The position numbers were made by a program, and so were the translations under genes. The notes under the pieces were generated by a model. It was not told the DNA's origin and did no database searches. It saw nothing but the letters and a program-made list of their open reading frames with translations. DNA of 64,000 nt from Diphasiastrum complanatum. Taxonomy: Eukaryota > Streptophyta > Lycopodiopsida > Lycopodiales > Lycopodiaceae. Below, one piece after another: positions 59,736 through 64,000 of this stretch; the first letter of the stretch is position 1; each line of letters starts with the position of its first letter. The stretch covers positions 34,546,525 through 34,610,524 of the forward strand of contig CM055093.1 of the NCBI GenBank assembly GCA_029204225.1, given 5' to 3'.

Positions 59736-60850
59736 ATTAAGGGTGATTTGCTCATTTTCCCAAATGGCTATTAGGAGGCCCCATGGCTAAATTATATATT
59801 GCCCTTGGTCCGTTGCTCCTTTGGTCATCAAATTATGCTTCTCTCTTCCCATTGTCCTCGTTCTTGGTCTTAGAATCATCTTGGCCCCTTTCGCCTTAGA
59901 TGCTGTCGGATTTTTCTTGTAGCTTGAATATGTGGTAACTGAAACCCCTCCCCTCACTGAGCAGCAAATCTGAAAACACAGTACTTCGGTTTTTATATTA
60001 GTATCAAAAATCACAATACATTGCAAAATTTTGGCGTGGTAGCCAAAATTATACTATGGGCCATTTGTAAAGGCCATCTAAAATATTTTAAGAGCCAATT
60101 TTAAGGCCATCATTTCACAAACTACTGGCAATTTTTACTATTTTACATCAAAATTTTGCAGCTTTTACTTTCCGATTTCTATATAGTATCAAAATTAATG
60201 CAAAATTTAGCCCGATTTTTTATGTCAAAAATTTGGCTAACACAATCTCTATAATTTGTATAAATACACAACAAATCAGAATAAGAAGATGATGTGAGAT
60301 GCGTGAATTAGAGTTCAAGTGAGAAGTCAATTGTATCAGATTATTTGATTTCTCATAATCAGAGATTTCAAGAGAGAGTGGGCATAATTCAAGAAGATAG
60401 AGTTATTGCTTCATCTGTATCAAGCATAGTATTAAAATATCACTTTCAATGGATGTACCTTGTAGATCTTAAGATAATTGATCTTGATAGGATCTCACAC
60501 ATGTGGAGTCTATTCCCACGTGTGAAAGAATGTACATAATGAAGAAAAAAAGTGTTTCTGATTACAAAGCCTTGCTAGCTTTCAGCCCTTCACCTGATGA
60601 AGATGTTTGCGAACTCGAACATCAGGAGAAACAAAACATGAAGAGTTTCGCGAACACAAAAGTTAACGGAGACGAAGACGAACGGTTCGCAAACACGAAG
60701 GATCCACGAATGAGATTCCTTTGCGATCCAACAAGAGAGAAAGGCAGACGAGGTAAACGAAACCAATGGTGGAAACAAAACCTGTTTAGTCCTCACGCTC
60801 CAAGGAGTACCACCAGAGATCATGCAAGTACCCAGAAGTACAGAGATATG
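59736..60850. other. flank of Copia family D, no gene recognised
   Basis: A 117-codon plus-strand frame (60503-60856) is Lys/Arg/Glu-rich and lacks known similarity. It may be chance or an LTR-borne frame. Nothing else is supported. Confidence 0.35.
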
Positions 60851-61557
60851 ACCTGATGGCATGACGTTAGGAGATACTTCCTAGGTCATGGCTAATCTAC
60901 CACTCTTGTAATTCCCTAATTAGTTGTAGATGTATAATCACTCTAATCTTAGGTTTACATAGAGAGACCGTACTTACTGGATAATACTTGACATATATCA
61001 GAACAGTTACACAGAGTGTAACTAAGAGAAGAGACACTGATGAAGTCTGATGCTATTAAGCAATCAAGATGAACACAGACAGAAGCTCCGCCTGCGTGCA
61101 AGAAGATAATTATGTCTAGGACCAGAAGATCCAATTATCCGCTAGTGAAGCGAGATTACTACTCGTGAGAGAACCGTTCTTCTCTCACGCCAACGCACTG
61201 CGTGGATTCGCATGCAGTGCCCTGAAGAAATCAGAGAAAATCAATATAGATTATTTTCTAGTTGTGTCTGATCTTGGATGTTGAATGCTTATGCTGTTTA
61301 TTTCATATGTTTGAGTTTTCTTGTTCCCTTTGAATTTCGCACCTTGGTTGAAATTAAGTCGAATGTTGTATTAATTTTATGACGTAGATCAGTAGTAACT
61401 GACTACTCTGTGGAGAATTGTAAGAGTGTTTCAGTTGGCAGTGCCCAGCGAACACATCTGAACGCCATCCGAATTTTGAAAGAGAGTCGTGACTGTTTCG
61501 TGAATTTTCTCCCCTTGATTCATTACACGTATCAGAGCATCTCACGATTCTCATCAG

Positions 61558-61570
61558 TGGTATCAGAGCC
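61558..61570 (+). promoter_or_regulatory. primer binding site of Copia family D
   Basis: TGGTATCAGAGCC is a perfect match to the canonical initiator-Met tRNA type site of plant Copia elements. Confidence 0.9.
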
Positions 61571-61668
61571 ACCCTGCCATATTCTGACATAGCCAAGAAG
61601 CTAGTAGATCCAAGAAACCAAGCATTCAGACAATCAACCATCAACAAGAAAACAGACTTCAAGAAGCA

Positions 61669-62560
61669 ATGGCTTCAATCAGCAACATGTAGAGCAAGAT
61701 CTGAACTATACTTAATTCTTCAGGATCTAACTTTCTAGCCTAGAAACTTAAGACATCTTTGATACTCAAGGGCGAAGGACTCTTTCCCTGGGTGGATGGC
61801 ACAGAAGAAATGCCTACGATAACAGGTAAGGAGCTACGCAAATGGAGGAATAAAAACGACAAGGCAGTAGCCTTGCTATCATCTTCCATCAAAGATAGCC
61901 TTACACTTGACATGGCTACACTCTCCAAAGCTAAGGAGACGTGGGATGCACTGCTCACAAGATTTCAGACGAAATCAAGAAGTCAGGTTATGATGCTGGA
62001 AGATCAGTTGACGAATCTGCAGTGGGATGGAAAAGACCTCACCTCTTTCGTGAGAAAGATGAAGGATCTATTCTATCACTAGACAACTCAAGAGCAGAGA
62101 ATGCACTGAGAAGAAGCTCACATATCTGTTGAGAGCCTTACCCAGATCTTTCCAGACGATGCAAACCCTGCTCGCAAAAGATCCTACCATGAATCTCGAA
62201 AAGGCGATTGTCAAAATTCGAGAGGAAGTTGAGGCCAGAGAGCATCTTGATCACAAATATAGTTCTGACCAGGCACTCTACGGCAACAGAGAAAAATCAA
62301 AAAAACAATTCAAGCCTAAGAGGGAGTCAAATCAGAGGTAGGATCGTGACCAGCAAGCAGAGGGGACCAGCAAAAGCAACTGGAAGACCAAAGAGAGGTC
62401 GAAATGACAAGATACAGACAAGAAGACCTACACGAGATGCAGAAGAGATGGGCATACAATAGATACATGCTGGCTCAATCCCAAGATTGAGTGTATCCAT
62501 TGTCATAAAAAAGGTCATGCAGTCATGGATTGCCTCTAGAACCCAAGAAACAGATCACAC
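61669..62560 (+). pseudogene. gag of Copia family D
   Basis: It starts at MASISNM (61669), with early stops, then an open part at 61759-62082: LKGEGLFPWVDG, WRNKNDKAVALLSSSIKDS, AKETWDALLTRFQTKS, LEDQLTNLQWDGKDLTSFV. A second part (62129-62341) carries LPRSFQTMQTLL and a basic tail. The zinc knuckle near 62490-62538 reads CIHCHKKGHAVMDC and is intact. Several stops separate the parts. Confidence 0.85.
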
Positions 62561-62679
62561 AGAACAGACAAGAGAACAATACTAGTTCTTCCTATGTCGA
62601 GGAACCTGAGAGCTCGAAGATGGCCGAAGAAAGAATGAACAAAAATTGTTCGACCGTCTACATCTGTGAAGATGTGTGT

Positions 62680-63850
62680 GCAGCATGAACGTCTGACACA
62701 CACGAGGTGATCCTAGATTCAGGAGCCACCTCGCACTTCGTGACATCAAGACAAATCATGTCTGATTTCAAAAGTGCAGATCTCTCAAGATTCATAGTTC
62801 TTGGAGATGGATCCAGACATCAAGTAAACAGTTTTGGTTCACTCTGGCTCAACACCAACGGCAGAGACAGACAACTCAAAGATGTTCTGTTCGTGCCAAC
62901 TCTGTAGCAAGACTTGCTCTCTATAGCAAGAATAGCAGATGCAGGGAACAAAGCATGCAACGTGATTGATGCCAGCACTAGCACTCTCATTGCTCAAGGC
63001 AGAAAGAAGGGCAACCTATATCATCTAAAGGTGTGCCTACCTAAAGGTCAAATGAATCAGACCCGTGACGACTCGCCAGACACTCTGTGGTACAGAAGAC
63101 TCTGCCACATGAACTCAATGGCACTCTACCAGGCAAGTCATCATGGAGCAATAACATGGGTCAGCATCTCGAATGCAACCAGTTCGACCACCTATGATGC
63201 ATGTTTGAAAGGCAAGATGTCACGCACACCATTCGTCAAAGACTCCTACAGAACGACAAAGATTCTGGAGCTGGTGCACTCTGACATCTGCGGTCCATTC
63301 AACGTGATCTCAGTAGGAGGTTCAAAATACTATATAACCTTCATTGATGATTATAGCAAGTTTGCCAGAGTGTATTTTATTTAGAATAAATCTGAAGCGC
63401 TCGATAAATTCACAGAATATGTGAATTGGGCTGAGAGATGCACAGGCAGCAAGGTGAAGCAGATCAAAATATATCGAGGTGGCGAATATATCTTGAATTG
63501 CTTCACGAACTTCTGCAATGATCGTGGCATCATTCATAGAAGAACTGCAGCCTACACACCGTAGCACAACGGTGTTGCAGAAAGAAAGAATAGGACCCTG
63601 ATGGAAGCTGCCAGATGCATGATGGCCTACTCAAAAGCTCCAAGGGTACTGTGGGCTGAAGGAATAGCTACAACCGCATACATCCAGAACGGGACAGGGA
63701 AGTTTGGTGTCCCTCACACGACACCACACGAGTTATGGTGGGGCAGAAAGCCCAACCTATCTCACGTCAGAATCTTTGGCTGTGTAGCTTATGCACATAT
63801 TCCTAATAAGCTTCGAAAGAAGCTTGATGAGAAAGCCGAGCATGGATAGA
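62680..63850 (+). pseudogene. protease and integrase of Copia family D
   Basis: The protease has VILDSGATSHFVTS with Asp-Ser-Gly intact. A stop after DVLFVPTL precedes LLSIARIADAG. The integrase HHCC region is WYRRLCHMNSM...YDACLKGK (one Cys missing). The core has LELVHSDICGPF and a QIKIYRGGEYI segment in which the second Asp is replaced by Arg. A stop lies in place of Gln before HNGVAERKNRTL. LWAEGIATTAYIQN and PHELWWGRKPNLSHVRIFG follow. A stop also falls after FARVYFI. It is inactive. Confidence 0.85.
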
Positions 63851-63899
63851 GTCTACATTCCAGACACGAACACTGTGAAAACAGTGAGAGATGTCATAT

Positions 63900-64000
63900 T
63901 TGATGGGATTCAAGCCTCTGTTGACTAACTCCAATGTGTATGTCAGAGTTACAGATGGGCAGATCATCATAGTGGTTGTTTATGTGGACGACACTCTGAT
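63900..64000 (+). pseudogene. reverse transcriptase fragment of Copia family D
   Basis: After the integrase end the sequence jumps to GFKPLLTNSNVYVRV and then IIVVVYVDDTL, the RT catalytic motif. The linker and N-terminal RT are therefore deleted. Truncated by the window end. Confidence 0.75.

Larger units (their letters stand above)
60855..64000 (+). mobile_element. Copia element family D, running off the window
   Basis: A probable 5' LTR (about 60855 to 61556, start uncertain) is followed by the primer site at 61558. Gag, protease, integrase and the RT catalytic region follow in order. Many frames are broken by stops. The element continues past 64000 just after the RT motif YVDD. Confidence 0.8.

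Noticed and set aside
61558-61570. tRNA gene similarity
   Set aside because: Only the 13-base primer binding site complementary to a tRNA 3' end is present. No tRNA cloverleaf was seen here or elsewhere in the window.

Overview
This window looks like nuclear DNA of a land plant. It is AT-rich, its host genes have several spliceosomal introns with GT-AG borders, and most of the rest is decayed Ty1/Copia and Ty3/Gypsy LTR retrotransposons, MITE-like elements and long CT/GA microsatellites. The plant assignment rests on a LORELEI-like (LLG) secreted protein gene, a plant-type very-long-chain enoyl-CoA reductase gene, and LTR elements primed by initiator-Met tRNA. No species can be named from sequence alone.

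Three host genes could be rebuilt exon by exon, all on the minus strand. They are an LLG-like protein with a complete eight-cysteine module but no GPI-anchor tail (24381-25442), the enoyl-CoA reductase of fatty acid elongation (41136-44379, four exons, predicted 307 residues), and a class V aminotransferase / cysteine desulfurase-like enzyme (54009-56733, six exons, with one exon junction that does not keep frame). A fourth host-derived item is a histone H3-like reading frame at 927-1739. It keeps the first eight residues of H3 and a gap-free histone fold, but has an in-frame TAG and a long Pro/Ser-rich C-terminal extension. A protease-like fragment follows it.

Layout. 0.9-2.4 kb: histone H3-like pseudogene plus fragment. 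3.9-12.1 kb: a gag-only Gypsy-type element that had itself landed in a Copia remnant; its gag was then split by a complete but internally deleted Copia element (7318-11559, 5-bp target duplication AAACG). 12.1-13.4 kb: unidentified reading frames. 13.5-21.5 kb: Copia integrase, a minus-strand Gypsy element with a perfect 32-bp palindrome, and a Copia gag fragment with its primer binding site. 24.4-25.4 kb: LLG-like gene. 26.1-26.6 kb: two MITEs. 28.6-38.5 kb: Gypsy, Copia, a second copy of the 7.3-kb Copia family, and a further Copia 3' end with its LTR. 41.1-44.4 kb: enoyl-CoA reductase gene. 44.9-48.8 kb: a fairly well preserved Copia element. 48.8-51.9 kb: an unidentified gene fragment and another Copia remnant. 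54.0-56.7 kb: desulfurase-like gene. 59.5-64.0 kb: a tandem repeat array and a Copia element running off the window end.

The host genes are unrelated to each other and do not form a functional cluster. The main themes are nested transposon insertion, short elements with inverted-repeat or hairpin ends, and a recurring short motif around TTTCGCCTGTCA that occurs both inside Copia LTRs and as free arrays.
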